A DNA stretch of 35,495 bases from Oscillospiraceae bacterium (GCA_017468865.1 JAFUHM010000007.1:1-35495), one strand, 5' to 3'; positions 1-8,827 are shown, counted from the stretch's first letter. Translations and numbers: made by a program. The notes: generated by a model not told the origin, from the letters alone.

Positions 1-87
1 CATTTGCTGAACGATGCACAGGCAAGAGTTGCTGATGCTGTAGCTGCCGCACTCGATTTTTCAGGCAAAAAAATACAGACTGCATAA
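1..87 (+). CDS. 3' end of an unidentified gene (partial)
   Basis: Only the last 28 codons and a TAA stop are inside the window, open in frame from base 1. The visible C-terminus is an Ala-rich amphipathic helix (core DAQARVADAVAAALDF) followed by a short polar tail. Such endings occur in N-acetylmuramoyl-L-alanine amidases, but the fragment is too short to assign a family. It converges on the minus-strand tRNA-Gly, and its stop codon lies in the loop of a hairpin at 76-95. Confidence 0.5.
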   Translation, partial: HLLNDAQARVADAVAAALDFSGKKIQTA

Positions 88-95
88 GCAGTCTG
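67..95 (-). terminator. distal intrinsic terminator, minus strand
   Basis: An 8-bp stem (CAGACTGC 76-83 with GCAGTCTG 88-95) is followed on the minus strand by TATTTTTTT (75-67). It probably backs up the terminator at 169-202 behind the tRNA. On the plus strand it has no U tract, so it would not serve the upstream gene well. Confidence 0.5.
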
Positions 96-168
96 ACAAG
101 ACAGAGAAAAACAGAAAAATCAAAATAAAGAACAAATAAAGAACAAACGCCGTTTTAAGGCGGTGCTC

Positions 169-202
169 AAAACCACAAACCGCATCGTACTGCGGTTTGT
201 GG
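169..202 (-). terminator. intrinsic terminator of tRNA-Gly
   Basis: A perfect 12-bp stem (173-184 with 191-202) encloses a 6-nt loop. On the minus strand it is followed by TTTT (172-169). It lies 11 nt beyond the tRNA 3' end. Confidence 0.8.
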
Positions 203-212
203 GCATCGAAAA

Positions 213-287
213 TGGAGCAGATAACGGGAATCGAACCCGCATCCTCAGCTTGGGAAGCTGATATACTAACCATTGTACTATATCTGC
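213..287 (-). tRNA. tRNA-Gly (anticodon CCC), CCA encoded
   Basis: On the minus strand the acceptor arms are GCAGATA (287-281) and TATCTGC (223-217), with discriminator U at 216 and an encoded CCA at 215-213. The anticodon stem TCAGC/GCTGA holds the loop TTCCCAA, which gives anticodon CCC, reading GGG glycine codons. The T arm carries the canonical GGTTCGATTCC. The D loop is small, as is common for tRNA-Gly. A promoter lies at 299-327 and a terminator at 169-202, so it appears to be a single-tRNA transcript. Confidence 0.95.
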
Positions 288-298
288 GAACATGATAT

Positions 299-327
299 AT
301 TATAGCACATCTTTCCTAAAAATGCAA
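299..327 (-). promoter_or_regulatory. sigma-A promoter of tRNA-Gly
   Basis: On the minus strand, -35 TTGCAT (327-322), a 17-nt spacer and -10 TATAAT (304-299) preceded by TGC, an extended -10. The predicted transcript starts about 5 nt upstream of the mature tRNA 5' end. Confidence 0.8.
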
Positions 328-380
328 GTGTTTTTTGAAATTTTTTTACGATATGACAGGGTATTTTTTCAAAAAATCCC

Positions 381-409
381 TTGACAAATCTTTAGCGATA
401 TGTTATAAT
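381..409 (+). promoter_or_regulatory. consensus sigma-A promoter of the pheB-hom operon
   Basis: TTGACA (381-386), a 17-nt spacer and TATAAT (404-409), a full match to consensus. A small inverted repeat TTTGT-C-ACAAA (414-424) covers the expected start site and could bind a regulator; that is speculation. Confidence 0.85.
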
Positions 410-460
410 TGTCTTTGTCACAAACACAGGTGTTCATGTAGTACGGACAACGGAGCTGTT

Positions 461-907
461 ATGGATATTAATGATAAGACTCGTTATGCGGTAGTGCGTG
501 CAGATGTGCTTCCCGAGATAGTGCTGCGTGTGATGGAAGCTAAGAGGATCATTGCACTGGGCGAAGAGAAGAGCCTTGCAGCAGTATGCAAGAGAGTGGG
601 GCTTTCGAGAAGCGCCTACTATAAATACCGTGACTGTGTTTTTTCCTATGAGGAGAAGCTGACTGCGGCCATTCTTTCGGTCTATGCAGTGCTCAAAGAC
701 GAACCGGGCGTGCTTTCACGGCTGCTGAGCGCACTGTATGACAGCGGCGCCAATGTACTTACTCTCAACCAGAGCGTGCCTGTTGACGGGGCAGCCGCAG
801 TAACTGTTACGGTCAAGCTCAGCCAGGTGACCGACAGACAGCAGTTCACGGACAGGCTCAAAGCCGTTTCGGGTGTGGTGAACGTCAGACTGCTGTCAGA
901 GGAATAA
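461..907 (+). CDS. pheB: ACT domain protein, PheB/UPF0735 family
   Basis: The protein has 148 residues. Roughly residues 15-60 form a helix-turn-helix-like segment (LAAVCKRVGLSRSAYYKYRD). Roughly residues 70-148 form an ACT domain (VLKDEPGVLSRLLSALYDSGANVLTL), a fold that usually binds an amino acid. Length and layout fit the UPF0735/PheB family. Members are often found next to homoserine dehydrogenase or aromatic amino acid genes and are presumed allosteric or regulatory, with no proven role. The start at 461 is chosen because GGAG (452-455) lies 5 nt upstream and the product begins MDINDKTRYAVVRADVLPE; an open frame reaching further upstream runs through the promoter. hom follows after 43 nt, probably co-transcribed. 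A role in sensing a product of the hom pathway is inference. Confidence 0.88.
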   Translation: MDINDKTRYAVVRADVLPEIVLRVMEAKRIIALGEEKSLAAVCKRVGLSRSAYYKYRDCVFSYEEKLTAAILSVYAVLKDEPGVLSRLLSALYDSGANVLTLNQSVPVDGAAAVTVTVKLSQVTDRQQFTDRLKAVSGVVNVRLLSEE

Positions 908-950
908 GCTTGTGCGTAAGGGCTATAATCATAAATAAGAGGAGATATAT

Positions 951-2171
951 ATGTCAAAATTTGCTGTTTTAGGACACGGAGTCGTAGGTTCCGGCACGGT
1001 AGAGCTGTTCAATATGAACAGAGAGCTGATACATAAGCGTCAGGGAATAGATCTGGAGCTGGGATATATCCTGGATATCCGTGATTTTCCGGGACTCCCC
1101 TACTCCGATAAGTTCACAAAGAACATAGATGATATACTCAACGACGATGAGGTCACGGTCGTAGCCGAGGTAATGGGCGGTGTTCATCCCGCATATGACT
1201 TCGTTCTTGCCTGCCTTAACAAGGGCAAGTCTGTCTGCACCTCAAATAAGGAACTGGTGGCAAAGAAGGGCGCAGAGCTTCTCCGTGCCGCCAAGGAGCA
1301 CAACTGCAACTTCATGTTCGAGGCATCCACAGGCGGCGCCATCCCCGTACTCCGCCCGATGCACACCTGTCTTGCAGGCAATGAGATCACCCGCATCGCA
1401 GGTATACTCAACGGTACGACCAACTTCATCCTAACAAGGATGATAGAGGATGATATGGATTTTGCCGATGCCCTCAAACTTGCACAGGACAACGGCTATG
1501 CCGAGAAGGATCCCACCGCCGACATCGAAGGTCATGATGCGTGCCGCAAGATATGTATCCTCTCCTCGCTGGCATTCGGCAGACACGTTTATCCCGAGTG
1601 GGTCCACTGTGTAGGCATAAGCGGCATCACTATCGAAGATGTGGCATACGCCGACAAGGCAGGCTACTCTGTCAAGCTCATAGGCTCCGTCGAGTGCGTG
1701 GGAGACAAGATACTTCCCATGGTTGCGCCCAGATTTGTACCCAAGTCCTGCGAGCTCTCCTCCGTATCCGACGTATTCAACGGCATCATGCTTTACGGCA
1801 ACGGTTTTGACCAGATCATGTTCTACGGCAAGGGCGCAGGCAAGCTCCCTACCGCAAGTGCAGTGCTCGGTGATGTGATAGACTGCGCAAAGAAGAGCGG
1901 AACGGATATGTCCGGTTTCTGGGAGGACAGCGCCGATAACAGTTTTATCGCAGATTACAAGACCCAGACAGTCAGAAAGTACATCCGTGCCGCAGGCACC
2001 GACAGAGCAAAGGTAACTACCCTCTTCGGGGATGTCCGGTTCCTTTCAAGGGACAGCGCTCCCTCAGATGAAGTCGCATTCATCACCTCCCCCATGACCG
2101 AGACCGACATCAGGGAAAAGTGTGAGAAGCTGGGGCAGGTCAAGAGCGACATCCGCATATACAACGCATGA
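951..2171 (+). CDS. hom: homoserine dehydrogenase
   Basis: This enzyme reduces aspartate semialdehyde to homoserine with NAD(P)H, the branch leading to threonine, methionine and isoleucine. The 406-residue protein starts with the nucleotide-binding loop GHGVVGSG (residues 8-15). The catalytic domain contains GILNGTTNFIL and AEKDPTADIEGHDACRK, the family signature with the active-site Asp and Lys. The last ~80 residues, beginning near VRKYIRAAG, form a short ACT-like regulatory tail. A good site AGGAG (940-944) precedes the ATG by 6 nt. Cytoplasmic. It is the second gene after pheB and is closed by the terminator at 2179-2210. Nothing looks broken. Confidence 0.95.
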   Translation: MSKFAVLGHGVVGSGTVELFNMNRELIHKRQGIDLELGYILDIRDFPGLPYSDKFTKNIDDILNDDEVTVVAEVMGGVHPAYDFVLACLNKGKSVCTSNKELVAKKGAELLRAAKEHNCNFMFEASTGGAIPVLRPMHTCLAGNEITRIAGILNGTTNFILTRMIEDDMDFADALKLAQDNGYAEKDPTADIEGHDACRKICILSSLAFGRHVYPEWVHCVGISGITIEDVAYADKAGYSVKLIGSVECVGDKILPMVAPRFVPKSCELSSVSDVFNGIMLYGNGFDQIMFYGKGAGKLPTASAVLGDVIDCAKKSGTDMSGFWEDSADNSFIADYKTQTVRKYIRAAGTDRAKVTTLFGDVRFLSRDSAPSDEVAFITSPMTETDIREKCEKLGQVKSDIRIYNA

Positions 2172-2178
2172 CGATCCG

Positions 2179-2210
2179 AAGGACAGGTCAGCCTGTCCTT
2201 TGTTTGTTTC
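2179..2210 (+). terminator. intrinsic terminator after hom
   Basis: A 9-bp perfect stem AAGGACAGG/CCTGTCCTT (2179-2187, 2192-2200) with loop TCAG is followed by TGTTTGTTTC. Confidence 0.85.
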
Positions 2211-2257
2211 GTGACTGCGGCCACATTCCGAGTACACCCAATTAGTGCTTTTAACGC

Positions 2258-2286
2258 TTGACAAAGGGCATAAATAGTTGTATAAT
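2258..2286 (+). promoter_or_regulatory. consensus sigma-A promoter of the CmpB-family gene
   Basis: TTGACA (2258-2263), 17-nt spacer, TATAAT (2281-2286). The 5' leader would be about 60 nt. Confidence 0.85.
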
Positions 2287-2352
2287 GGGAAAGGTACAGA
2301 TATAAACGCTTTGTAAACTTTTAGGCGGACGTCTTTCGTCATTGGGGGAATT

Positions 2353-3444
2353 ATGCAGATCATACCTTATCTGGAATACAGTCTTTATCAGATGTTTTTT
2401 ATTTTCATCTTCTGGTCTGTCATCGGCTGGATGATCGAAGTTGTGGATATGACTTACGAAACAGGCGCATATCAGAACAGAGGCTTTCTCAACGGTCCTC
2501 TTTGTCCGATCTACGGAGTCGGCGTGCTGATGATGCTGATCCTCTTTCGGCCGCTGAAGGATACCTACATCCCGCTTTTCATCGTATCAACGGTGCTGTG
2601 TACGGCATTCGAATTCTTCATGGGATGGCTCATGGAAACAGCATTCCATATGCGATGGTGGGACTATTCCCACATGAGATTCAATATAAAAGGATACATT
2701 TGCCTTCGCAACTCCCTCTTCTTCGGGTCGGGATGCGTGGTCGTGTATCACTGGGCAGAGCCTCTGCTGGAAGCTGGCATCGCAAGGATACCGGTCAAGG
2801 CCGGCTTCGTACTGATAACAGTCATCTCCCTGCTGATGGTCATCGACATCGTATCCAGCTTCTCGACTGCCATCAAGCTCGGTGTAAGGCTCAGGCGGCT
2901 AAACGAGATATCCGCCCGTATGCTTGCGGTATCCCAGGCCACGGGAATGAAGCTCGCAGACGGTACCCTTGCCGTCAAGAGCGGCATAGACAAGGCAAAG
3001 GACAATGCCGACAGCGTTTATCTGAAGGCACAGACCGCAGGCTCCGCCATGAGAGACAGACTGGAGGAATTCAGGGACAACGCCACCGAACGGGTGCAGG
3101 GCATAGCAAGCTCGGCACAGGAGCGTGTCCAGGGCATAGCAAGTTCCGCTCAGGAACGTGTCCAGGATCTTGCGGACAGCAGCCGTGAGAACATCGAGCG
3201 TCTGAGAGCCGAATATGAGCGGCTCAAGGAAGAATACGAAAAGCTGCTCTCCGGGGACATTGAGACCGACAGATTTATCCGCCGCCTCCCCCGCATGATC
3301 TCCCGCAATTACGCCCGCAGCCTCCGTGCAATAAAACGCAGACTGCATATCAGGCGCATTAATCCGAGGCATCTTTATCTTATCAGCACCACAGCCGAGA
3401 ATGAAGAAGACGCCCCCGACGAAATAGCCGAAGATAAAGCATAA
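2353..3444 (+). CDS. CmpB-family membrane protein with C-terminal coiled coil
   Basis: The first ~180 residues match the putative ABC-transporter type IV (CmpB, PF06541) family. Hydrophobic segments lie near 13-31, 52-66, 72-92, 122-133 and 150-172, and the conserved stretches FIFWSVIGWMIEV and RGFLNGPLCPIYGVG are present. The family is common in Firmicutes; its transport role is an old guess and not established. From about residue 185 the protein is soluble and highly charged. It contains three 11-residue repeats (ERVQGIASSAQ twice, then ERVQDLADSSR; residues 246-278) and a continuous helix to about 300. The tail of ~60 residues is Arg-rich and then acidic. GGGGG lies 3-7 nt before the ATG. 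Single gene with its own promoter and terminator. The long coiled coil appears to be an addition beyond the core family domain. Confidence 0.82.
   Translation: MQIIPYLEYSLYQMFFIFIFWSVIGWMIEVVDMTYETGAYQNRGFLNGPLCPIYGVGVLMMLILFRPLKDTYIPLFIVSTVLCTAFEFFMGWLMETAFHMRWWDYSHMRFNIKGYICLRNSLFFGSGCVVVYHWAEPLLEAGIARIPVKAGFVLITVISLLMVIDIVSSFSTAIKLGVRLRRLNEISARMLAVSQATGMKLADGTLAVKSGIDKAKDNADSVYLKAQTAGSAMRDRLEEFRDNATERVQGIASSAQERVQGIASSAQERVQDLADSSRENIERLRAEYERLKEEYEKLLSGDIETDRFIRRLPRMISRNYARSLRAIKRRLHIRRINPRHLYLISTTAENEEDAPDEIAEDKA
3088..3186 (+). repeat. three tandem 33-bp repeats encoding 11-residue coiled-coil units
   Basis: Codons 246-278 of the CmpB-family gene form three consecutive 33-bp units. The first two encode the same 11 residues with silent differences (CGGGTGCAG against CGTGTCCAG); the third has diverged. 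The 11-residue period is that of a hendecad coiled coil. Confidence 0.85.
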
Positions 3445-3449
3445 ATCAT

Positions 3450-3480
3450 CCCCGCCGCTATGCGGCGGGGATGTTTGTAT
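3450..3480 (+). terminator. intrinsic terminator after the CmpB-family gene
   Basis: A 9-bp GC-rich stem CCCCGCCGC/GCGGCGGGG (3450-3458, 3462-3470) with loop TAT is followed by ATGTTTGTAT. It lies between convergent genes and probably serves mainly the plus strand, because the minus-strand tail is not T-rich. Confidence 0.75.
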
Positions 3481-3491
3481 ACTTATTCCCC

Positions 3492-4949
3492 TCAATACTT
3501 CCCGCTGTCATCATCCGTAAGGTCTGCGATGGCGTCAAGCGGCTTTACAGGCGGGAAAGAAGAGGACGTAAAGTCTATTGGCACGAACTCATCGGTGCGG
3601 TCTCTGTGTACCGGAGCATCCGGTGAGGGAGCCCCGAATGACAAGTCTGAGTAAGGAGCGGTCACTTTCCTGCCGTAAGTCGATACCTCGGCGGAAGGTG
3701 CGGAGGGCCGTTCACCTGTGAAGCGGAAGTGCGACAGAAGCTGCTTGAGTGCGGCTGACTGACCCGACAGTTCCTGTGATGCTGCCGCCGATTCCTCCGC
3801 AGTGGCTGTGTTGGACTGTACGACGGATGAGATCTGCTCCACTCCGTATGTTACACGCTGTATCTCTTCAGCCTGAAGGCCGCTCTCTCCCGAAATGCGG
3901 GAGATCTCATGTGCGATGCGCTCCGAGCTCTCCACCACCGCCTGAAGTACACGGGCGGTATCCTTGGCTATCTCCAGACCACGCTGCGCATTGGAAACAG
4001 AGCCTTCGATAAGTGCCGTGGTACGGTTAGCAGCCTCCGCACTCTTGGCGGCAAGGTTGCGCACCTCATCGGCAACGACTGCAAAGCCCTTTCCTGCCGA
4101 GCCCGCCCTTGCCGCCTCTACTGCGGCATTGAGCGCAAGTATGTTGGTCTGGAATGCGATGTCATCTATGACCTTGATTATCTTGGATATCTCGGCGGAG
4201 CTTGCATTGATGTCCTCCATCGAGGAAAGCATATTGCTCATCTCATTGGAACATTCCTCGATGCGGACGCTGTTCTCCTCCACGAAATGCTGGGTGTTCT
4301 TTGCGGCAACAGCCGTGCTGTTGACACGGGCGGAAATGTCCTCTATCTGGGTGGTCAGTTCCTTGATAGCCTCCGACTGCTGGGCAGCACCGAAGGAAAG
4401 GGTCTGGGCACCGTTAGCCACCTGCTCCGAACCGCTCGTCACCTGCCCCGATGCCTCATCTATGTTCCTGAAAGTCTGTCTGAGGGAAGCCGTGATCTCA
4501 TTGTATTTATCGGGTATCCTCGAAAAATCTCCGTGCCAGTCCTGGGACATACGGTAGTTCAGATCACCCTGCGCAAGACGATCCATGCCCTCCGATGTGC
4601 TTCGGATAATATCGTTTATATTGGAGATAGTCTCCTCTATTATGCAGTTGAGGTCATCCATTTCGGACTTGCCTTCCTTGACCTCCTGTGGTGTCAAATC
4701 GCCGTCTCCGAGGGAATAGAGCCTGTCCACAACGTGCCTTATGTCCGATGTGATGCCGTGGCTGAATACGATCGCAAACAGGGAATACGCCAGTATCATC
4801 CCCGCACAGATAACTATGGTGACCACCGCATCCGTGCTGCTGTCCACCAGCTTAGCCGTAACAAGAATGGCGATGACAGCGGCAAATATATTAGACACTA
4901 TCATCTTGCCTGTGATGGTATTGAACCATTCTCTGCGCTTTCTTTTCAC
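3492..4949 (-). CDS. methyl-accepting chemotaxis-type transducer without a sensor domain
   Basis: The 485-residue protein has two membrane helices (about 15-34 and 41-63) separated by only a few residues, so there is no extracellular ligand domain. A HAMP-like region follows (about 64-120), then a long methyl-accepting coiled coil. The signalling tip is clear: [18 protein letters not shown] and [22 protein letters not shown]. The C-terminal ~60 residues are Pro/Ser-rich and low in complexity, with no CheR-docking pentapeptide. The start is GTG at 4949, fixed by AGGAGGTG (4964-4957) 7 nt upstream. Such proteins signal to CheA/CheW; none is in the window. Input may come from the membrane or the HAMP region (inference). 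Confidence 0.93.
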   Translation of the reverse strand: MKRKRREWFNTITGKMIVSNIFAAVIAILVTAKLVDSSTDAVVTIVICAGMILAYSLFAIVFSHGITSDIRHVVDRLYSLGDGDLTPQEVKEGKSEMDDLNCIIEETISNINDIIRSTSEGMDRLAQGDLNYRMSQDWHGDFSRIPDKYNEITASLRQTFRNIDEASGQVTSGSEQVANGAQTLSFGAAQQSEAIKELTTQIEDISARVNSTAVAAKNTQHFVEENSVRIEECSNEMSNMLSSMEDINASSAEISKIIKVIDDIAFQTNILALNAAVEAARAGSAGKGFAVVADEVRNLAAKSAEAANRTTALIEGSVSNAQRGLEIAKDTARVLQAVVESSERIAHEISRISGESGLQAEEIQRVTYGVEQISSVVQSNTATAEESAAASQELSGQSAALKQLLSHFRFTGERPSAPSAEVSTYGRKVTAPYSDLSFGAPSPDAPVHRDRTDEFVPIDFTSSSFPPVKPLDAIADLTDDDSGKY

Positions 4950-4977
4950 CGCTGCTCACCTCCTTATATACCACTTA

Positions 4978-5006
4978 ATTATACCACATATCTTCACAAA
5001 TTACAA
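4978..5006 (-). promoter_or_regulatory. sigma-A-like promoter of the transducer gene
   Basis: On the minus strand TTGTAA (5006-5001), 17-nt spacer, TATAAT (4983-4978). It is a housekeeping-type promoter rather than a motility sigma-D type. Confidence 0.65.
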
Positions 5007-5076
5007 GGGTATTTTTAAAAATTTTTATCTTTTCCGCCAAAACAGCTTCCAAAGCTGAAGTGATTAAATCTGTCTA

Positions 5077-5105
5077 TTGACTTTTTTCACGGGATATGGT
5101 ACAAT
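5077..5105 (+). promoter_or_regulatory. sigma-A promoter of tpiA
   Basis: TTGACT (5077-5082), 17-nt spacer, TACAAT (5100-5105). The leader to the ATG is about 40 nt. Confidence 0.8.
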
Positions 5106-5154
5106 GTATATGACGACAGCATCAGGCTGTACCCGATATGAAAGGAAGATCGAT

Positions 5155-5931
5155 ATGAACAAGGATCTGAGAAAGGCAATAATCGCCGGCAACTGGAAGA
5201 TGAACAAGACCCGTCCCGAAGCTAAGGAGCTTCTGGAAGCGATCAAGCCCCTGGTAGCCAATGCACAGGGCAAGGTGGAAGTAGTGGCTTGTGTCCCCTT
5301 CACTAACCTTGAGACTGCTGTGAACACCACCGCAGGCTCTAACATAAAGATCGGCGCCGAGAACGTTCATTTTGAGAAGAGCGGTGCATTCACAGGCGAG
5401 ATCTCCGCTGATATGCTCACCGAGATAGGCGTCACCTATGTAGTTATCGGCCATTCCGAGAGAAGACAGTATTTCGGTGAGACCGATGAGACCGTGAACA
5501 AGCGCACAAAGGCTGCACTTGCAGCAGGGCTCATCCCCATCGTATGCGTAGGTGAGCTTCTCAACGAGCGTGAGGCAGGCATCACATCCGAGATCGTAGG
5601 CAAGCAGGTAAAGCTCGACCTTGCAGGTCTCACCGCTGATGAAGCAAAGAAGACCGTTATCGCATATGAGCCTGTATGGGCTATCGGCACAGGCAAGACC
5701 GCAACAGCAGATCAGGCTGAGGAAGTATGCGCATTCATCCGTGCTACCATCGCATCCCTCTACGATCAGGCTGTGGCTGATGCAGTCACCATACAGTACG
5801 GCGGCTCCATGAACGCAAAGAACTGCGCTGAGCTTCTCGCTAAGCCCAACGTTGACGGCGGACTTATCGGCGGCGCTTCCCTTAAGGCTGATGACTTCAA
5901 TGTTATCGTTCAGGCAGCAGTAAACGGCTGA
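5155..5931 (+). CDS. tpiA: triose-phosphate isomerase
   Basis: This glycolytic enzyme interconverts dihydroxyacetone phosphate and glyceraldehyde 3-phosphate. The 258-residue product has normal family length. It shows the substrate Lys region AGNWKMNKT near the N-terminus, the catalytic His in VIGHSERR, and the catalytic Glu and flexible loop in AYEPVWAIGTGKTA. The phosphate-binding motifs YGGSMNAKN and GGLIGGASL are at the C-terminus. The start at 5155 is chosen because AAAGGAAG (5141-5148) lies just upstream and the product begins MNKDLRKAIIAGNWK. A longer frame from 5077 would start on the promoter. Monocistronic and apparently highly expressed, with a consensus-like promoter and a strong UUCG terminator. 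Glycolytic neighbours such as gap or pgk are absent here. Confidence 0.97.
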   Translation: MNKDLRKAIIAGNWKMNKTRPEAKELLEAIKPLVANAQGKVEVVACVPFTNLETAVNTTAGSNIKIGAENVHFEKSGAFTGEISADMLTEIGVTYVVIGHSERRQYFGETDETVNKRTKAALAAGLIPIVCVGELLNEREAGITSEIVGKQVKLDLAGLTADEAKKTVIAYEPVWAIGTGKTATADQAEEVCAFIRATIASLYDQAVADAVTIQYGGSMNAKNCAELLAKPNVDGGLIGGASLKADDFNVIVQAAVNG

Positions 5932-5950
5932 TATTCCTGAAATATATTCT

Positions 5951-5982
5951 GACGGTATATCTTCGGATATACCGTCTTTTTT
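5951..5982 (+). terminator. strong intrinsic terminator of tpiA (UUCG loop)
   Basis: An 11-bp perfect stem (5951-5961, 5966-5976) is closed by a C(UUCG)G tetraloop and followed by TTTTTT. Confidence 0.95.
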
Positions 5983-6014
5983 GCTGTACGTCAAGTTGAC
6001 GGATGTTCCCCAAT

Positions 6015-6041
6015 AAGAAAAGGAGCGGCATATGCCGCTCC
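6015..6041 (-). terminator. second intrinsic terminator, minus strand
   Basis: A 20-bp perfect palindrome (GGAGCGGCA-TA-TGCCGCTCC, 6022-6041) is followed on the minus strand by TTTTCTT. It is a backup to the terminator at 6045-6074. Confidence 0.65.
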
Positions 6042-6044
6042 CCG

Positions 6045-6074
6045 CAAAAAAAGCAGGACAGCGCGTGTCCTGCT
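6045..6074 (-). terminator. intrinsic terminator after the 96-residue gene
   Basis: A 9-bp stem AGCAGGACA/TGTCCTGCT (6052-6060, 6066-6074) with a 5-nt loop; on the minus strand it is followed by TTTTTT (6051-6046). It ends the guaB/small-gene transcript. Confidence 0.9.
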
Positions 6075-6085
6075 TTCCGATCAAG

Positions 6086-6376
6086 TCATTCTTTCTTTCC
6101 GAAGAGGCCTGCTATGGCATCCTTAGCCGCATCGACGATGCCTGCCTTATCGCCGCCGAACTTCTCCTGTACAGCCTCAGCGATCTTGGAGGGGTCGATC
6201 TCTGTGCCCATCTTTTCCTTGATGGTCTCGGCAAATGCCTTCACCTGCTCATCGGGAAGGTCTATGCCCGTCACGCTCTCCAGTGCCTTTACAGGGTCTG
6301 TCTTGAGCTGCTCCATAAAAGCGGGGTCTGACTTGGCCTTGTTGACGATCTCTTCAACTTTTGCCTTGATATCCAT
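6086..6376 (-). CDS. small alpha-helical protein, Nif11/leader-peptide-like (unknown function)
   Basis: A 96-residue, highly charged, predicted all-helical protein without Cys. Residues 17-50 (DPAFMEQLKTDPVKALESV, then a GIDLPDEQ-type turn and another helix) resemble the layout of Nif11-type or nitrile-hydratase-type peptide leaders. In those, a short helix with a D-P pair is followed by an L-P/S turn. A Gly-Gly at 74-75 precedes a 21-residue amphipathic tail. No maturation enzyme or peptidase-type exporter is nearby, so a housekeeping small protein is at least as likely as a peptide precursor. The site GGAGGTAG lies upstream of the ATG at 6376. guaB ends 36 nt upstream on the same strand, so the two may share a transcript, closed by the strong terminators at 6015-6074. 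The family name is a resemblance only. Confidence 0.75.
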   Translation of the reverse strand: MDIKAKVEEIVNKAKSDPAFMEQLKTDPVKALESVTGIDLPDEQVKAFAETIKEKMGTEIDPSKIAEAVQEKFGGDKAGIVDAAKDAIAGLFGKKE

Positions 6377-6412
6377 GCTGCTACCTCCGATTTGTTTATT
6401 TTACATCATGCA

Positions 6413-7894
<1,482 letters not shown>

Positions 7895-7935
7895 TCAGAT
7901 CCTCCTTTTCGGTTATGTTCATGTATGTATATGAT

Positions 7936-7963
7936 CGCAGGGAAACAATATCGTTTCCCTGCG
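7936..7963 (-). terminator. hairpin between mscL and guaB, possible weak terminator
   Basis: A perfect 11-bp stem (7936-7946, 7953-7963) with a 6-nt loop lies 7 nt past the mscL stop. No U tract follows on the minus strand, so read-through into guaB is likely; it could also protect the mRNA 3' end. Confidence 0.45.
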
Positions 7964-7969
7964 AGTTTA

Positions 7970-8434
7970 TCACTTGTTCTTGAGGAGATCTCTGATCTCG
8001 GTGAGGAGGACCTCTTCCTTGGAGGGCTCGGGAGCAGCTGCTTCAGCAGCAGCCTTTTCCTCTTCTTCCTTCTTCAGCTTCTTGGCAGCAGCCTCAGCAG
8101 CATTGCTTGCCTTGTTGATAGCCTTGAGCAGGCAGAAAAGGATGAGTGCCAGAATAAGGAAATTGACAACGGCGGAAATGAATGCACCGTAAGTGAATTC
8201 AACGCCGTCCACAGGCGACCATGAGCCTGCCGAGACGACTATCTGTCCGTTTTCATCTCTCTGTGCTCCGCCTGTAATAAGTCCGATCAAAGGATTGATA
8301 AAGCTTGTGGTCAGTGCCGTAACAATGTTGCCGAATGCACCGCCGATGATGACACCGATCGCCATGTCCATAACATTGCCCTTGAGAGCGAATTCCTTAA
8401 ACTCCTGAAGGAATCCCTTCTTTTCATCTGCCAT
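7970..8434 (-). CDS. mscL: large-conductance mechanosensitive channel
   Basis: This pentameric membrane channel opens under membrane tension to release solutes during osmotic downshock. The 154-residue protein begins with the amphipathic N-terminal helix (FLQEFKEFALKGNVMDMAIGVIIGGAFGNIV), with TM1 inside it and the conserved Asn and Gly-rich face. A loop follows (GGAQRDENGQIV), then TM2 (about 85-108, FISAVVNFLILALILFCLLKA). The cytoplasmic Ala/Lys/Glu-rich C-terminal helix is longer than in many homologues. The start is set at 8434 because AGGAGGT (8446-8440) lies 5 nt upstream; a longer frame to 8455 has no such site. Confidence 0.96.
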   Translation of the reverse strand: MADEKKGFLQEFKEFALKGNVMDMAIGVIIGGAFGNIVTALTTSFINPLIGLITGGAQRDENGQIVVSAGSWSPVDGVEFTYGAFISAVVNFLILALILFCLLKAINKASNAAEAAAKKLKKEEEEKAAAEAAAPEPSKEEVLLTEIRDLLKNK

Positions 8435-8486
8435 AATTACCTCCTTAAAATCCACAGTCGAGTTGCCTGCTAAAGTTTATTTTGTT

Positions 8487-8495
8487 ATTATAGCA
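8487..8495 (-). promoter_or_regulatory. extended -10 promoter of mscL
   Basis: On the minus strand TGC-TATAAT (8495-8487). No good -35 is at the right distance, which is tolerated with a TGn extension. Confidence 0.5.
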
Positions 8496-8600
8496 CATAA
8501 TTATGAATTGAGTTTGAACATAAAATAAAATAATCGCAATTTATTTAACATATTTCCATGTCCGAATATCGGAGAATTTGTCAGTTTTGCACAAATATAC

Positions 8601-8667
8601 GGATCCTGCGGATCTTTCGGCGGTATCCCGTCGGAAAAGCCCGGGATCAACGGTTTTCATGCAGGAT
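8601..8667. other. structured intergenic segment of unknown role
   Basis: Between mscL and the pyrC-pyrF promoter, an outer pair ATCCTGC (8603-8609)/GCAGGAT (8661-8667) encloses GATC/GATC (8611-8614, 8645-8648) and TTTC/GAAA (8615-8618, 8634-8637). It lies upstream of the recognised pyrC promoter. No promoter for it is evident. The rest of 8496-8690 holds no gene I can support. Confidence 0.3.
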
Positions 8668-8694
8668 AAATTATGTTCAATGTGCAATTTGGTA

Positions 8695-8723
8695 TTGCAA
8701 TTTTTAGTGATGTGTGGTATAAT
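8695..8723 (+). promoter_or_regulatory. promoter of the pyrC-pyrF fusion
   Basis: TTGCAA (8695-8700), 17-nt spacer, extended -10 TGG-TATAAT (8715-8723). A leader of about 95 nt follows with no recognised PyrR site or attenuator. Confidence 0.75.
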
Positions 8724-8827
8724 ATATATGATTTTCTGTATGCGTGCGCCCCATGACGAGCCGTGCATACAATATGATGCAAAGGCGTATCCGTCGTCTT
8801 TGGCTTTGCGAACGGAAAGAGGTTCAA

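Noticed and set aside
3909..5018. Plus-strand open frame of 369 codons opposite the chemotaxis transducer
   Set aside because: Cys/His/Arg-rich low-plausibility translation, no ribosome site, and it mirrors a clear minus-strand gene.
5122..6084. Minus-strand open frame of 320 codons across tpiA
   Set aside because: It runs through the tpiA terminator and the tandem minus-strand terminators and has no family resemblance.
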